Origin: Agrypnia vestita
Lineage: Eukaryota > Arthropoda > Insecta > Trichoptera > Phryganeidae
Assembly: GCA_016648135.1 (NCBI GenBank)
Contig: JADDOH010002552.1
Span: 1-64,000, forward strand
DNA: 64,000 bases
Reading direction: 5' to 3'
This document shows, in pieces, positions 1 to 13,300 of this stretch. The position numbers were made by a program, and so were the translations under genes. Position 1 is the first letter of the stretch, and each line of letters starts with the position of its first letter. Under the pieces are notes generated by a model. It was not told the DNA's origin. It saw nothing but the letters and a program-made list of their open reading frames with translations, and ran no database searches.

Positions 1-1646
1 TATTCCATCGATTCATATAATAACTAGTGTGATGTAATCCCAATTATAATAATTTCGTTGTCTGTCCATCGATTCGTCCGTCTACCTGTCCCCGTAATGT
101 ACCGTGTCGAAAATTAAAAAAAAAAATTTTTTACGAATTTTTTAAATACAATAAATAAATTCTTATTCATTAAGAACCGACACGTAAAAATACCGTCATT
201 TTTGACGGGTTACAGCTAGAAGATACATAAATACAATATGTACCACACCGTTGCATAATATTCTAACAACAAATAAAACAGGAAATCTTTTCTGTTAGCA
301 AAATCGTTCATTTTTACTGCAAAACAGTACGGACATAAATAAGTGTGGAGATTCTTGAAAAATCCCTCAAATTTCATTTTATCGGCAATCAGGGGTGGCT
401 TGATCGGGCCGTGAAATGAAATTGTGCGACAGGACGGGTTCTTACTTCCTATCGCCGCGGAGGCCCCGACTCCCGCAGTGGACACCGCGGAGTCCGCTAA
501 CTTTGGTGCGGCTATTAAACATGTTTCTGAAAAATTATAAATTATAAATTACAAATATTTCTTTCGAACGAACCTCGGCCATTTTTCGAATGCTCAAAGA
601 TCACTACCACGTTACTTTTTCCGGCATCGAAAAACGTGCACTTTAATAGTAACTTGTTCGAATATACAGTAATTTTAGTGAATAACTCATCTGGCTACGC
701 ATGAGAAGATTTTAGGCTCAAATCCTGATAGAATCAAAACTAATTAAACATATCAATTAACTATTGATATTAATATTAACGTCACCGATTATTTATTCTC
801 ATTTTTGAATTGTAATCAATTTTTTAGTATGTAGGAAACTGTTTTATCATGGAAGCAAAATAATTATTCTTGATAGAATTTTTTAATTCAAAAACACCTT
901 AAGAAAGACGCTGCTTATTATAATCTGCTGTTTAAATCCATAGATCAGCAGAGAATGGATACGTTATATGTAAAAAATATGTGTTTAATATTTAAGCCTT
1001 TTCATTCCTAGTTAGTTTAATTAAGACTTGTAAATATTCTGGTAACTCAATGTTTTTGTAATTGACGCAACTTCTGTACTTTTTTGTGTTTTATAGAGAA
1101 TTATTATTATTATTTATGATACGTGCAAGCAGAAAATTTATCTCACGGATATTATTGAGGCGCTGATTCTGTAGAATCGTATTTCTTTAAAAAAAGTCTA
1201 TTAGCATATTCGACTCTGAAACGAATAATGATTCTAATGGCGCTAAAAAAATATTTTAATATTTTAAATATTTAAAAACAAATTAAGCACTTTTTAGCCA
1301 AATATCACAACTTAAGACGCATTTATTTAGACAATCCTATAAAAACCTATAGAATCTGACCACAACAACGCTAGCTAATGTTTTCCACTCCTATTGTGCA
1401 CTCTGCGAAAACACCTAATTCTTTCAGGCACTCCCAACTATTATAGTATTCAATTTTAATTCCATTTTTTGCATGCCACCTAGTGAGTAAGTAATAGTAA
1501 ATAAGATTTCTTTTTTAGCGGTAAGTTGTTTTGTAAGATAATAATTGTTCCATGTAAAGCGCCCTTGAGGTCCAAATATTGTTATTATTTTTAGGGGATT
1601 TTGGCAAATATTTAAGAGCCGATATATAGAGCTTAAGGATATTACA
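1..1646. other. AT-rich stretch without recognisable gene
   Basis: No coding region is supported. A GC-richer patch near 380-520 breaks the AT background but matches nothing I recognise, and the minus-strand reading frame through it lacks family motifs. The rest is low-complexity AT-rich sequence. Confidence 0.5.
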
Positions 1647-1730
1647 ATGGCCCGAGTTCACGGACGAGATTTTAAAGAGTATTTCGACTCAAAAAAAATG
1701 GAGGAGCGTGTTCTTATGTACGCGTGGTAG
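1647..1730 (+). other. Short ATG reading frame, unrecognised
   Basis: A 27-codon frame starts at an ATG and ends in TAG, with codons that look less AT-biased than the flanks (it begins MARVHGRDF). It follows an AG acceptor-like site near 1595. It could be a scrap of a transposon gene or chance. No family is recognised. Confidence 0.15.
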
Positions 1731-1867
1731 AAGTTATACTTTTTTTGGCGTGATTGTGATAATTGATATTTACATATTGGTAAAAATGTATATTAATACA
1801 GTAATACGATGTCTAGGGAAATGATAAATATAATTGATAACACTTTAATGTAGTTTAATTATTAATA

Positions 1868-3117
1868 TTAGGTCCTTACATATGAAATTGGCGTTTAGTA
1901 TGGGAGGAACATAAAGCCGATTTTTTTAAATATAATATATTTATTTAATCAAAGTATGTACCATTGCTATCTATGCACTTTTGCCATCTCATTGGTAGTT
2001 CATCGATCCCTTTACTAAAAAAACCATTCGGACGGGAATCAATAAAATCTTTGAAGGCGGTTTGGACTGCCCCATCGGACTTGAATTTTTTCCTTTGCAA
2101 GAAGTTATCCAAATTTCGAAAAAAATGGTAATCTGTTGGGGCAAGGTCCGGAGAGTACTGTGGATGTCTTAGACATTCCAATTGAAGCTCCTCTAATTTG
2201 GTAGCCGTCTGTTGTGCAGTGTGTGGTCTAGCGTTATCATGAAGCAGCAGTGGCCTAGAGCGATTAACCAGCCTCGGTTGTTTAGCAGCTAGCTTTTCCA
2301 TCATGGTTTGCAGTTGCTGACAATAGACATCTGCCGTAATCGTCTGGCCAGATTTAAGAAAACTGTAGTGACCGACACCAGCACTAGCTCACAAGTAACT
2401 TTTTTGGAGTCAATTTTCGCTTGGGGCATGGTTTGGCTGGTTCGGCAGGGTTCAGCCATTGCGATGAGCGCTTCCGATTATCGTACAGGATCCACTTTTC
2501 ATCACAGGTAATGATTCGATTTAAAATCCCTTCATTATTGTGCCGGTTGAGTAATGCAACGCAGCAGTCAACGCGCGTTTGTTGATTTGCTTCACTCAAT
2601 TCGTGAGGTACCCACCTTTCAAGCTTTTTCACCTTACCAATTTGCTTCAAGTGGATTAAAACTCGGATGTTGTTAGCGATGGATCCGCTTCCACAATAGC
2701 CTTTAATTCTTCATTATCAACTTTGGTCTCCGGCCAGTTCCACGGGGCTTGTTCTAGCAGTCGAAATTTCCAGAACGAAAACGTGGCAACCACAAACACG
2801 CAACTATGTGTGTTCTTTTGCGGCAATCGTTGCCATACACATTCATTAATCCTATCGAGCCGTTTCTGCAGCACTGGTGCCACGGTGGAACTCGTACTCG
2901 TAAATAACACGATATTTCAAGTTTTTCATTTTGTAAACTGAGTGACGCAAAGAAAAAAACAATTGAGGAAAAAACAAATGAATCATAATTTTCAAAACAC
3001 AAATACATGAGTAAATAGCTGTATAAATTTGGATTTGGAATTCCTAACCAAAGAGAAGATATTTGAGATCAAATTTGCCAGTACGGCAAAATGCCAATTT
3101 CATATGTAAGGACCTAA
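1868..3117 (-). mobile_element. mariner element, copy A (about 1.25 kb)
   Basis: The element is bounded by inverted terminal repeats beginning TTAGGTCCTTACATATGA and flanked on both sides by TA, the usual Tc1/mariner target duplication. The transposase is encoded on the minus strand. Copy B at 31540-32799 has the same ends and nearly the same body, so the two are close relatives. Length is typical for mariner. Frameshifts in the transposase make this copy non-autonomous. Confidence 0.93.
1945..2929 (-). pseudogene. mariner transposase, broken (copy A)
   Basis: The DDD-type transposase would start at the ATG at 2929-2927 and end at 1945. Three frame-broken pieces remain. The N-terminal helix-turn-helix part is scrambled. 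The middle keeps the first catalytic aspartate in ITCDEKWILYDNRKR and the linker motif WVPHELSE. The C-terminal 119 residues keep the second aspartate in LLHDNARPHTAQQ and the third in YSPDLAPTDYHFF, giving the D34D spacing of mariner. This piece is intact to its stop. Relative to copy B it retains 17 bp near 2640 that B has lost. The protein would cut and paste the element by binding its terminal repeats; it is inactive here because of the frame breaks. Confidence 0.9.
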
Positions 3118-4319
3118 TATTTGTTTTTGAAGTGGTGAAAGTGAAACTATTGGTTTTGTGCTAAAATAAGACATAAATGTCTTTGAATCAACGTCTCACG
3201 ACGATTCAAGGACATATGATCCGACAAATCAAAAATATGCTCATTTTCAAAAAAGTCCAAGTGCCTACTTACTTTCATATTTTATTGATTTTCGGATTCA
3301 TATTCCAAAGTTTGGAACTATACAACTTTGACAGCCGCTTTGAATTAATTAATGAATGTGTTTTTTTTTTTTGAAAATGAATATCTGACAATTAGGTACG
3401 TCGTTTTTGCAAAAGTCGACAATTATATGATATCCTAATACAAACCTAAAATTGTAATTAAACAGTTCTAAGTTTCAATTCAATAACTAATCATTTGCAG
3501 GTTTTGAATTGAACATCTTTATGATTGGTACTCGATTCAAGATGGTCGACATGTTATGTTACTGGAACACTAATTTTGTAATTTTAAGAGAATTAATTCT
3601 TGACAGTTTAATGAATGCGCGCGCATTTCGTGGTCTCGCATTCCCGCTACACGCACTTCCGCTACAATGTGACACTTAAAACTTCCTTGATTTCCGTGAC
3701 AATAAAAATGTTACCCCCAATGCGCCAAAAGAAGATGACTTTAACAATTTCTGAGATATGAATTTTGCTCCAACGAGATTCCTTACAGACAACTTTCGTA
3801 GTCCTCTTATACATCATGAAACGCTTCATGATGTATAATATATAATAATAGCTATGGGCTGAATCTCTCCGGTAATACTTAAACCGGAATAAATGTTTGT
3901 TAGTGTTATACCTTCTGTTTGTTTGAATAAATTGTTCATAATAAACAATAATAGATATTTATGGTTCGGCGGTTAGTCGGGAAGCGAGCGCAGCCGTACG
4001 ACAGATCAGACCGGAGGAAGCTCATTGAGGAGGCCATAGCCCACAACGGGCTTTTGCGCCATAGGTGATAATGAGTTATTTATGGTTTTAGTTAACGTTT
4101 TACGTGCCCCTCGCTTGTTGAGAATCGCTCTCGAATCGAAAATCAACACACGTAGTTTTTATCTCTCTTTACCAAACGTAGGTACCTAAGTTGATCAAAA
4201 TGTTAATACCTACGGAGTTAGGTACATCTCAACTAAATCTCGGCATGTTTCATCCCGTGGACACATGAGCTTAAGTACTCTCTCTTATGGTAGAGAATGG
4301 ACAAAAAAGTTTCTAAGAT
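3118..4319. other. AT-rich spacer; possible LINE scrap
   Basis: No gene is supported. A 100-base GC-richer patch near 3964-4075 contains AGGAGGCCATAGCCCAC, which looks like the kind of sequence at LINE 3' ends in insects, but I cannot assign it. Confidence 0.3.
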
Positions 4320-4735
4320 ATCTCTACATGAGAGAGTACGGGCATTATCCTTGGCTTTACCCAACCTTTCTCAGGGGTATGCTTGGCTACTATAGTTGAG
4401 AGAGTAGAAGGAATGTGTAACTATTTGATTAAGCATTTTTATCGATTGTTGCGTGATGTGATCGATAATCCTGATATTATGCGGAGCATTAGTATCAGCT
4501 TAGGATCAGCATAGATTGTTTCATATTCCAAAATGCAGGACCATCCTGCCAATGGTTATGCCTGTTGGAAGAGCTACTGCTATGCTGAATAATATCTCTG
4601 TGTAATATGATTTTATATAAATTTAATATTTGTTTTTGTTATTAATATATTTCTAACGTATTTATAACATTTTGTATTTGTATGTAAATTTTATAAAATA
4701 AATTGAATTGAGTTGAATTTAAATTTAATTTGGTT
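4320..4735 (+). mobile_element. Non-LTR retrotransposon 3' end (C-terminus plus tail)
   Basis: A degenerate reading encodes the C-terminal part of a LINE reverse transcriptase, with recognisable pieces such as MREYGHYPWLYP, HFYRLLR and MPVGRATAMLN broken by indels. A better copy of the same family lies on the minus strand at 51088-51444. After the stop comes a short 3' UTR and an AATTGAATTGAGTTGAAT tail near 4700-4720, which matches the pentamer-like tail of the second copy. This is a 5'-truncated, dead insertion on the plus strand. Confidence 0.7.
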
Positions 4736-4739
4736 ACAC

Positions 4740-5249
4740 TCGGCGAGGTGCGGCTGCTGCTACCTAGCGGCAGAATGTGGTGCGCGTTCCGCTCGCACGG
4801 TAACTGTATGAGATAAATAAAATGTAAAAGATCAATTTTGCAGAAATATTAGAAGAGCTTGGGGTTTGCATGCAGCACAAAGGTTGCGCGTCGCTGCCAG
4901 GGCGCAGGGCTCACAATGTCCTCAGAAATAGTATCTGCGTGGAAGGGTTCCTCGTACAATATTTTTATCCTGTAATGAAATATTTCAGTGAACCACTACA
5001 CACAATACAATCACGAGGGCTTGTCCCTCCCTGCCGCGGGGAAGTGGGTTTATTAGGACGAGTGCCCTTTCCTTGTACTTATTTCATATTATTCCCTGTA
5101 ATTTATCGATACAAAAAAATTTCCAACATTTTGTTATTATTATTTTCATTAGTTTGTGTATTTTGTACCTCCCAGCTAATATATTTTTTCTACAACTGAC
5201 GGTATAGTTACGTATCGGAGATGTAAATTCAGTTCGGATCTATATATTA
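4740..5249. other. GC-richer repeat-like stretch, unidentified
   Basis: The base composition between 4740 and 5070 is richer in GC than its neighbours and includes a 109-codon frame (4870-5199) without family motifs. It is probably part of an unidentified transposon rather than a gene. Confidence 0.25.
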
Positions 5250-5430
5250 GGTAGTCTTATAATAAAAACACATATATCTTCTCTTATTATCCTCTCACAA
5301 CGAATGTATCATTTGTCTAATCTTGAGAAACATAGTACATAACTTGGTAGTCTTATAATAAAAACACATATATCTCCTCTTATTATCCTCTCACAACGAA
5401 TGTATCATTTGTCTAATCTTGAGAAACATA
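5250..5430. repeat. Tandem duplication, about 96-bp period
   Basis: A unit beginning GGTAGTCTTATAATAAAAAC is present twice in a row (5250 and 5346) with only about one base change (ATCTTCTC versus ATCTCCTC). The near identity points to a recent duplication. Confidence 0.9.
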
Positions 5431-5649
5431 TTGCTGTCAAAGAATAAACACGGTGGGGAGCTACGCACTACGGTAGCCACCTGTTATGTACCTATAGTAA
5501 CGGTTAAAGCTGGCACAGAGTCTTGTGTGAGTGTGTATGAAAGCATCCAGTGCACTGCCATGTTGAGAACGCAATAACTAAATACTGTATATCACGCTAG
5601 CGAGCTTTTATACAGCTACTAGCGTAACATGGACCATTTAAAAATATTT

Positions 5650-5694
5650 GTTATTATTAGTAGGTGGCACAGCATGCCACTTACTAATAATAAC
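5650..5694. repeat. Short perfect hairpin
   Basis: A 20-base arm beginning GTTATTATTAGTAGGTGGCA is followed by a 5-base loop and its complement, with one G-T wobble pair. It is too short for a pre-miRNA and could be a transposon scar. Confidence 0.8.
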
Positions 5695-5699
5695 TTAAC

Positions 5700-7417
5700 A
5701 TAACTGAGAATTGGAAAATGGATATACATTATTTTTATTCCGAGTATCTGCACGTACATATTGAAAAATTAGTTAAATACATTATTAGCTTCATTAAAGT
5801 ATTAAGTTATTTATTGCCGGTTCTTGGACAATTATGGTTCCAGTAGCATTTATTGTATTTAAAATATCCTTCCGAGACAAATTCTGTATGTTTTCTGGCA
5901 TACAGAAGCTGAGTGCAAAGGGATCGCCTCTCTACCTTTTGTTCAGAGCGTTAAGGACAGAATTGCCAGAGCTCTCTAAAAATGTCCTGTCTAGGGAGCA
6001 CTCGAGATTTATAAGCACCCAGTGAATATTAATATAGATGGTGGTCTCAAAATAAAAACATCATGATATCCAGAGCTTCAAAACCAATCAGACACTAGAT
6101 GAAACATAGGTATACATAACACAAGACAATTCGTGACAATACATGTCACCGACAAGGTATTGCAACGCAACACAGAGACACCCTACTTTCGACATGGTAT
6201 TATAAGCCAAAACTTAACCCCCACATATAGGTACACTCAGAATATACCAGCCCTGATGATGAACCCTGCAATGGGATCCGAATATTCGGCATGAAAGGTC
6301 GTAAGAACAGGGCATATTACTACAGAAAATAAAAACCAGAAGATTCTGATGGGCCGTAAGAAAAAGCAAAGAAAGAAAAAAGCAAAGAAAAAAAAAAGAA
6401 AAAAGCAAGCAAATTGAAACATCCAGCATTTTATGTTTTTTTTTCAAATTATTTAATGTAATATTTACATTTTAATAAAAATATAGACTGAAATATGCCT
6501 AATTAATACACAATCTAAACAATAAATAATGACACATACGTTCTTAATAAATATGTATACCTTATACCTACTCTTTTCATAAGGAAATGTTTCAAATTAT
6601 TTCCCTTATTAATTTGTCGAATAATTTAAAAAGGATTTTTGGCGTAGTGCCATTAATTTTTTGATAAGATTGTGAATTTACCAGCAGAAAAACACATAGT
6701 TATAAGCTTCTTAGTGGCAACCTTATTGTTTTCAGGGGAATTTAAAGGCAGTTTGCAGCGCTAATAGGAGGTCTAATAAGGCTGCGATCGGCAAAGGATG
6801 CGCTGAAAGTGTCACCTGATGGAAGCGGAAATCCTCAGTTGATACTCTACAAAAGGGTGGAATATTGTAAGTTTTCGTTTAAAAGATATCCTGCGCTACT
6901 CTTTTGGGGTAACAATCTATTCAATTTTAAAATATATTTTATTTTTTTTAAACTGGTAACCAAATAATCTAAAATAATTAATATTATATGAGATTTTTAT
7001 ATTTTAACGATGTCAATATTGTCATGAAGGTACTAAACCCTAAAATCAATTAAAACACCACGATAAAATCACTAACCCATCTTATTATTCTGATTCTTAA
7101 AAAATTGCAGGTATATCTTTTTCCGTCGAATTATAAGAAAACAAACAAAATTTTAATTTTAAAAAACAAACATCCTTAATTAATTTTCAGAATCTTACCA
7201 ACCATCAAACAACCTACCTTTTTAAAATATTGTACAAATATTTGAAAAATAGTGAGAACTCAATTAATAAAATTGAAATCCACAGTACAGGTACTACACA
7301 GCAACCAATATTTAGAAAGTCGGATTTTGGAAGCCACACACGACACAATAAATACGCAATTGCTAATGTAACCTCACGCATATAAGAAAGCCTACGGATA
7401 CGGGTAATAAATAGATA
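5700..7417. other. AT-rich spacer with no supported gene
   Basis: No convincing coding region. A purine-rich run lies at 6355-6420, and a possible LINE-derived scrap near 6735-6870 (translation pieces such as AAIGKGCAES) is too short to assign. Confidence 0.3.
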
Positions 7418-7625
7418 GATCTAACAAAAACATTTGACAACATAGCTCACATTAAAACTAAAAAAATAGATAATCTCCACATCATGGATTATGTTGCCAG
7501 TTGGGTAAAACTTTTCTTAAAAAGTCTTCCACAATATGTTAAAATTAACTGTGCATAAAGTGATCAAGAGATTTCATAATATGAAATCCCTCAAGGATAA
7601 GTTCTCTGTCTAATATTGTTCGTTA
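7418..7625 (+). pseudogene. LINE reverse transcriptase fragment
   Basis: The plus-strand reading begins DLTKTFDNIAH, a decayed form of the RT motif A (usually DLSKAFDTV-H), and continues through WVKLFLKSLPQYVKIN to YEIPQG, corresponding to the GVPQGS motif of LINE RTs. In-frame stops interrupt it. The YxDD region is absent. It is a dead remnant of a non-LTR retrotransposon. Confidence 0.65.
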
Positions 7626-8009
7626 AAGGAGTATTCTCCCAGTCACTACATTGTATTACGGGTATTCATTGAAACAGATAAAACATGATATGCCCTTAAA
7701 CAGATGTAAATCTACTATCACATCACAATGAAAAAACACATGTTATATTTTTCGCAATAAAATAAAATGATATTTCCCAAAATTTCCACATTATTATTAA
7801 ACATAACACTTAAAAGTACCTGCATATTAAAAAAGGCTGTCAATAAAACTGCTCTGCAATGAAAAAAAAATTAAATACTTAGGAATCATAATAGACATTT
7901 ATTTGGAGAGTAAGTCAAAAAATTTTTGGCCGAAAATTTATTTTTTACTTTCAAGTACATTTAAATATAAGCGTGATTTAAAAAAAACTCATAATATAAT
8001 TCTGTGGTT

Positions 8010-8290
8010 ACAGATCAGACAATGATAAGTGCATTTTTGTTCAATATGACTTATGAATATAGGCATAATCGCCAAAAAATTCTCTTTATTTGGTCATATC
8101 ATGATAACTACATGCAAAATATTACTGTTGTATTGAATTCTAATCAGATTATGATAACTTTTATATTTCAACTTTTGTCTTGGTCATATTGCGTTAAGTG
8201 ATTTTATTTAGATCTGAACGAAAGGACAATGTGCTTTTTATTGATCAGAATATGACAAAAGCACACTTATCAGCTTATGATCAAAAATTA
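8010..8290. repeat. Inverted and reiterated TCATATTCTGATC-like motifs
   Basis: The segment around 8020-8050 (TGATAAGTGCATTTTTGTTC) is complementary to 8245-8280 (GACAAAAGCACACTTATCA). Several TGGTCATATC or GATCAGAATATGAC motifs lie between and near these arms. A related motif recurs at 10643, beyond the transposase relic, so these may be subterminal repeats of the element carrying that gene. Confidence 0.45.
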
Positions 8291-8466
8291 CTCGGTTAGC
8301 GGAAAACATGTCATAACGTGTCGTTCCATTATTGTTTCGCGTACCGCACACTTCGTAGTTTATTGTTAGTTTTCGTTATTTCGCCGATATAGGAACATCA
8401 ATGTATGTTATAATTACTGTTTAATACTTAATGAGTGCTCGCTGTAAGAAGTTGTAGGAGTTAGCT

Positions 8467-10311
8467 ATGAGGCAAGAAGATTCAGAGGTATGTTTATCAT
8501 TATTTTCGTTGTTATTTTATTCAAAGCGTGTCAACGTGTTCATTGCGAGAGCGAGTGGGCATTTATAGAGCAATATTGTAATAATTGATATCACTGCTTG
8601 CCTAGTATATTTTATATTAAACGAACTCTGAACAAAACATAATGACCGTTAACTTAAGTAGGTAATCGTTCAAAAGATAAAATACTGGCACCTAGGCCTA
8701 AAGATGTTTTTTTTTCATTTTAGGATTTAGCTGTGAAACAAAATGTGAGAGAACGTACTCCATTATCTCAGAAGGATATCTTGCAATCTATGCCCGGCTC
8801 GTCAGGTACTCCCGTAGCTCAGCAGGATCTTTTGCAATCTCTGCCCGGTCCGTCGGGTAATCGATCTTATAGTTCTGTTCGTACTTCTCTCGGCCAAGAT
8901 TATAGTTCTGATGACGATGTACAGGATTGTACATGGATCCACGCTGGTACACAAGATGAACACGAGTCATCATCGTTATCTAACAAGACATCTACCCCTA
9001 GAAGTATTGGAAGCACTGCTGTCCCAGCATTGGTTTCTCAAACACAGGTTAGAGGAAAAAGGAAGCGTGGTGTCGGTATGGTGCAAAGAAAACTCCGAAA
9101 GAAAGAATAGAAAAAATAAAAAAGGGGGAAGAATACATAAATCAAGCTGGGAAAAAATATTGAGTAAATCTGTAGGTGTACTAAAAGAATGCAGAATAAA
9201 ATGTAAAACTAAATTTACAAATGCACAATTACAAAGAGTTTTTACGGATTATCGCGCTATGAAAACTAGGGATATGCAACGTTTACATTTGAGTAATCAC
9301 ATACTATTAACACAGCCAATTAGAGTTAAACAGGTGGAAAACAAAAATAAAAGAAAAGTATCTGTAGAGTACTCTATTGAAAATGAAGGTAATTTAGTAA
9401 AAGTTTGTCAAAACTGTTTTCTTAACGTGTATGGTGAGAATCGTGGTTTTGTGAATGGCATAATTGACAAGAAGAAGAAGTCAGCTACAGCTATCATTGG
9501 ACAGGATGAAATAGACAGACGTGAGCCAAAAATTAAACATTCAAATGAAGCAATTGAATAATATGTGCGTAATGATATTTCTAATTTCCCTGTATACGAA
9601 AGCCACTATTCAAGACGACACACTACGAAAAAATACTGGAGACTGGGTTAAATTTACAAAAAATTATAACTTATACCTAGATCAACATACCATGGACAAC
9701 ATAACTACAATTGCATATAACTAAATACTTACGCAGAAAGTTGGTTTGAAGATCATAAATTTCTAGTTCCTGGTTACACACATTTAGAGTGTGATGCTGA
9801 CCATGCCTTAATCGAGCGTGCTAAGAAGAAATATAATGGAAGAATTTCAATTCCAAATGACTGGTACGTGCTTGTGAGAATGGTCAGCAGTAAGTTCACT
9901 GTGATAGAATTGTTACAAGACGACATTTTCGCATTCTAAAGCAGTCGCTTATAAAGAAGACCAAAGATCAGAATAACGATCCTTTTCTGTGGCGTAATAT
10001 ATTTTGGATACGTGTCGAGAAAGAACATCCTTGTTTCTTTTCTTTTTAGTATTCACTGTGAGCGGAAGACGAGTTTACAGTATGTGACATGAAGAGGAAA
10101 GCCAGAGCCAGTCGAAATAATCAGCCAATGATGGATGTTCGTAAGGCTACAATCAGCCATTATTAATAAGTAAAGAAAAACATAAGGATATTCTGTCTTT
10201 ATTATAGTACATTGATCCAGTGTACCATGATTTCTATAAGAATGTAATAAAGTCTGACAACGACGTAGTAGATACATCACATATTAGTAATTATAATTCC
10301 GATTCTGAATA
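8467..10311 (+). pseudogene. Decayed transposon-type gene of an uncharacterised insect family
   Basis: A seven-codon first exon (8467-8487, MRQEDSE) ends at a GTATGT donor. The acceptor TTTTAG at 8721-8723 opens exon 2 in the same phase. The first part is Ser/Pro-rich with two similar repeats (MPGSSG and LPGPSG), then basic (RGKRKRGV). After a frameshift near 9090-9110 the reading continues with KSSWEKILSK, CRIKCKTKF and VCQNCFLNVYGENRGFVN, then after a stop FPVYESHYSRR, then HKFLVPGYTHLECDADHALIE, and ends with DMKRKARA and NYNSDSE at 10311. This motif order is familiar from a large family annotated as uncharacterised proteins in insect genomes and probably transposon-encoded; I do not assign a superfamily. 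Frameshifts, stops and an internal deletion of the middle make it non-functional. Confidence 0.6.
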
Positions 10312-13300
10312 GAAATTATTATATTATTGAGTCTATTATCTTATTTTTGCAATGTTCTATGTCAAATATACTGCATTGTCATTTTGTTGTATTTTCAATT
10401 TAAATAAAGAATTTTCTTATATTTTTTTTTTCACAAGTGCAACCGTTCTTTAAAAAAGAAAACAATACATGAATACTACGCATCCCACAATGAATTTTAA
10501 GTATTTTTACAAATTAGTACCTAATACATTTCCTTAATTTAATTTTTTTTTTTTTTCATATATCGTGTGTCACATATTTTAATAGTGCCTTCAAGATTTC
10601 TCAATAATTCAATTGCTTGTCCTGTAAAGTAATGAATTTGTATTTATCATATTCTGACCTATGGTCACAGAATTGTAAAATGCAAAATATTCTGTCACTG
10701 GAAACTCAACTTCAATTTACCACGCTTGTAATAGGTATGTATTTTACATATTACGCATCAGGTTCGAAAATCTCGAGAATGAATAAAGATACATTCATTG
10801 AAACATTGATGCCATCTGTTTTTACGTAAATTTACATGTCATACGACATTCCGTATTAAGTAAATTCACTCTAAAAAAGCCGAATGTCGATCTTCAGTAA
10901 CGTATGGTAACATAACTTAAATACCTGCCAACAACCCTATGAATCGTAATAAAGTTTGAATTAAATTTGTACACCGTGTCCGGCGCATACCGCCTCAGGG
11001 AGTCGGTGAAAATTTAAATCATAGTCTAGCTTCCATTCTTACGCTAAAATGAATCCAAAAAATATCTCATGTATCAGCATAATAAGTTTAACATCACCCC
11101 CTAAAAAACCTTAATGAAATTTTATAGGCTATTAGAACAAAATGAGTCGGGAGGTTCAATACCCAGTACCTGCAAAGTTTTATCATTAAAATGCTGTAAT
11201 TGGGTCTTTTGGCCTGTTGAAGCGTAAAAAAAAGTAGGTCTTAGTTTAAAAAACCATCAGCCAACGTTACTCCGTCTTGCTCACACTAATTAGGCCATCC
11301 TTGGAGCTGGCTAATTGTTTTCTCTTTCCATCGCGTTTCCAAAGACATCTCGTGATATTCCTTATAACAATTGCATACGGAGGATGCACATTCATTTCAC
11401 GTCCTACGGTAGTTTCGCCAACACTTACTCGATTCGGTACATAGAAAGATTATCTATATTATAATTTTCCTAAAAATGACGACAGTATTGCAAATATATA
11501 AAAAGTAGCGAGAAGTATGGGTTGTTTTAAAATACATGAAGATAATATTTAATGTGTAGAAATATTATACACGTAAAATAAAAATGGTCACTTATAAAAA
11601 GTCACCCCCGTGCAAGCTAATACAGGAAGCCGATAAGGCTTCGGCAGAGACTGAGAGTTTGTGAAATAATAACATTTTACTTGGTGTCTCAGTGTATTTC
11701 TAATGATCAGTCTATTGAACTATATCAAGTTAGTATTATCATAAAACTAATTAAAGTGCTAACCATTGCCTAATAGCTCCATCATAATCCATGATAGCAA
11801 AGAACTGAGGAATAAAATTCATTTCATTGATTACATAAGAGCGAGGTTAATTATTACTTACCTCCATAGGTAGGTATATCAATTTCTCATTGATTATTGT
11901 TGGATTAAATATAGAATTGTAAAATAACCGGTTCTCTGAAATCTAGTTCACTTCTAAATTTCAATCTCCTCTGTAAATATTGCAGGTTATCTCGTCTGTG
12001 TTGAAAAATTATTTACCATAATTTACCTCATATGTTCTACTTATGTGATTATAAACAACAATCTGCGTATGGAAGGTGGGCGGACCGTGGAAGGCCATGC
12101 TCTTTGTAAGGCCAATTATTAAAAAGTCGTGGTTATTGCCACGCGATGACAATTTTTTTCTACTCACACTAACACCCATCGAACTTAAGCACACAGACGC
12201 ACCTTTTTAAATTTATCACAATATTTAACATTCCTTAAATTCACTCGCATTTCATGCTAAAAATTAAAACTATAATTTCCATTATCTATTTCGTTTCATA
12301 TTGTTTTAATTGTCTCCGATGACTGTCCCCAACACATGTTCTCTTCATCGTATGTGCAGTCTCCTAATACGAGGGTCTAGTAAAGTCACCAATGAAAACC
12401 TAAGAAAAACAAGAGCCTCGCTTCTGCTTACTGTTAGAAATCTAATTAGGTCAAGAAATTTTCGTTCAAAAAAATTAGGTCAAGAAATTTTCGTTCACAT
12501 TATTTTCAAACTGTCTTTTCCTACTTCTCGAAATACATATCCACGGTTCATAAAAATGAGTGTAGGCCCTCGGGACAGTTAGATCCAAGGGAAACTATGT
12601 CCCTTGTTGAATTTCCTTTGGAGGCGGCTGGGGGCCCTACTCTGGCATCAAAGGTAAACAAATCTTGAAAAGGAACGGACAGGGGAGAATGTTTATAAAA
12701 TACCAAAATAAAATCATTACTTAACATTAACCATTACACGCTACAGAAGTAGGAAAAAATCTTTAATACGCTGTAATTAGCAAGGAGGCGGCAAATAAAA
12801 CAAATCTATCCCCGATTGAAATCGTATTGTTTGATAATTGAAATATTATTGAGATACAAATGGATTATCCAACACACCTTTTATTTAAAAAATTCCAGTC
12901 AGTCCAGAGAAATACAATAATATATTCAAATAATTAAAGAAAGACACAAGCAAACTTTTATATCTAAAAATAGCACACAACAAAAACCTGCATCTGTGCT
13001 TACCACAAAATTGTAACACCTCATTATTTGCGCAACATCGCTATACATTAAAAATATTTCAAAAGGCCAACAGAAGATATCACAAAAATTACAGATGAAA
13101 AATGACTTCACAAAGCAATTAATACCTTTTTTATTAAAAATCGTATGCAAAAATAAAATAATTTCAATAAATTCTGCTTCAAAACGCAATCGCTCGATTC
13201 CATCGAAGAGATAATATCTACATTTAAATTGTAATACGAATAAAAACCTTTACTTGTTTTAAGAATTCATGTAATAAGAGCTCTTTTATAATAAAATAAT

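Noticed and set aside
216..485. 89-codon minus-strand frame
   Set aside because: Half comes from AT-rich low-complexity sequence and there is no recognisable domain.
4870..5199. 109-codon frame
   Set aside because: No motif; composition shifts partway through, and it lies in repeat-like DNA.
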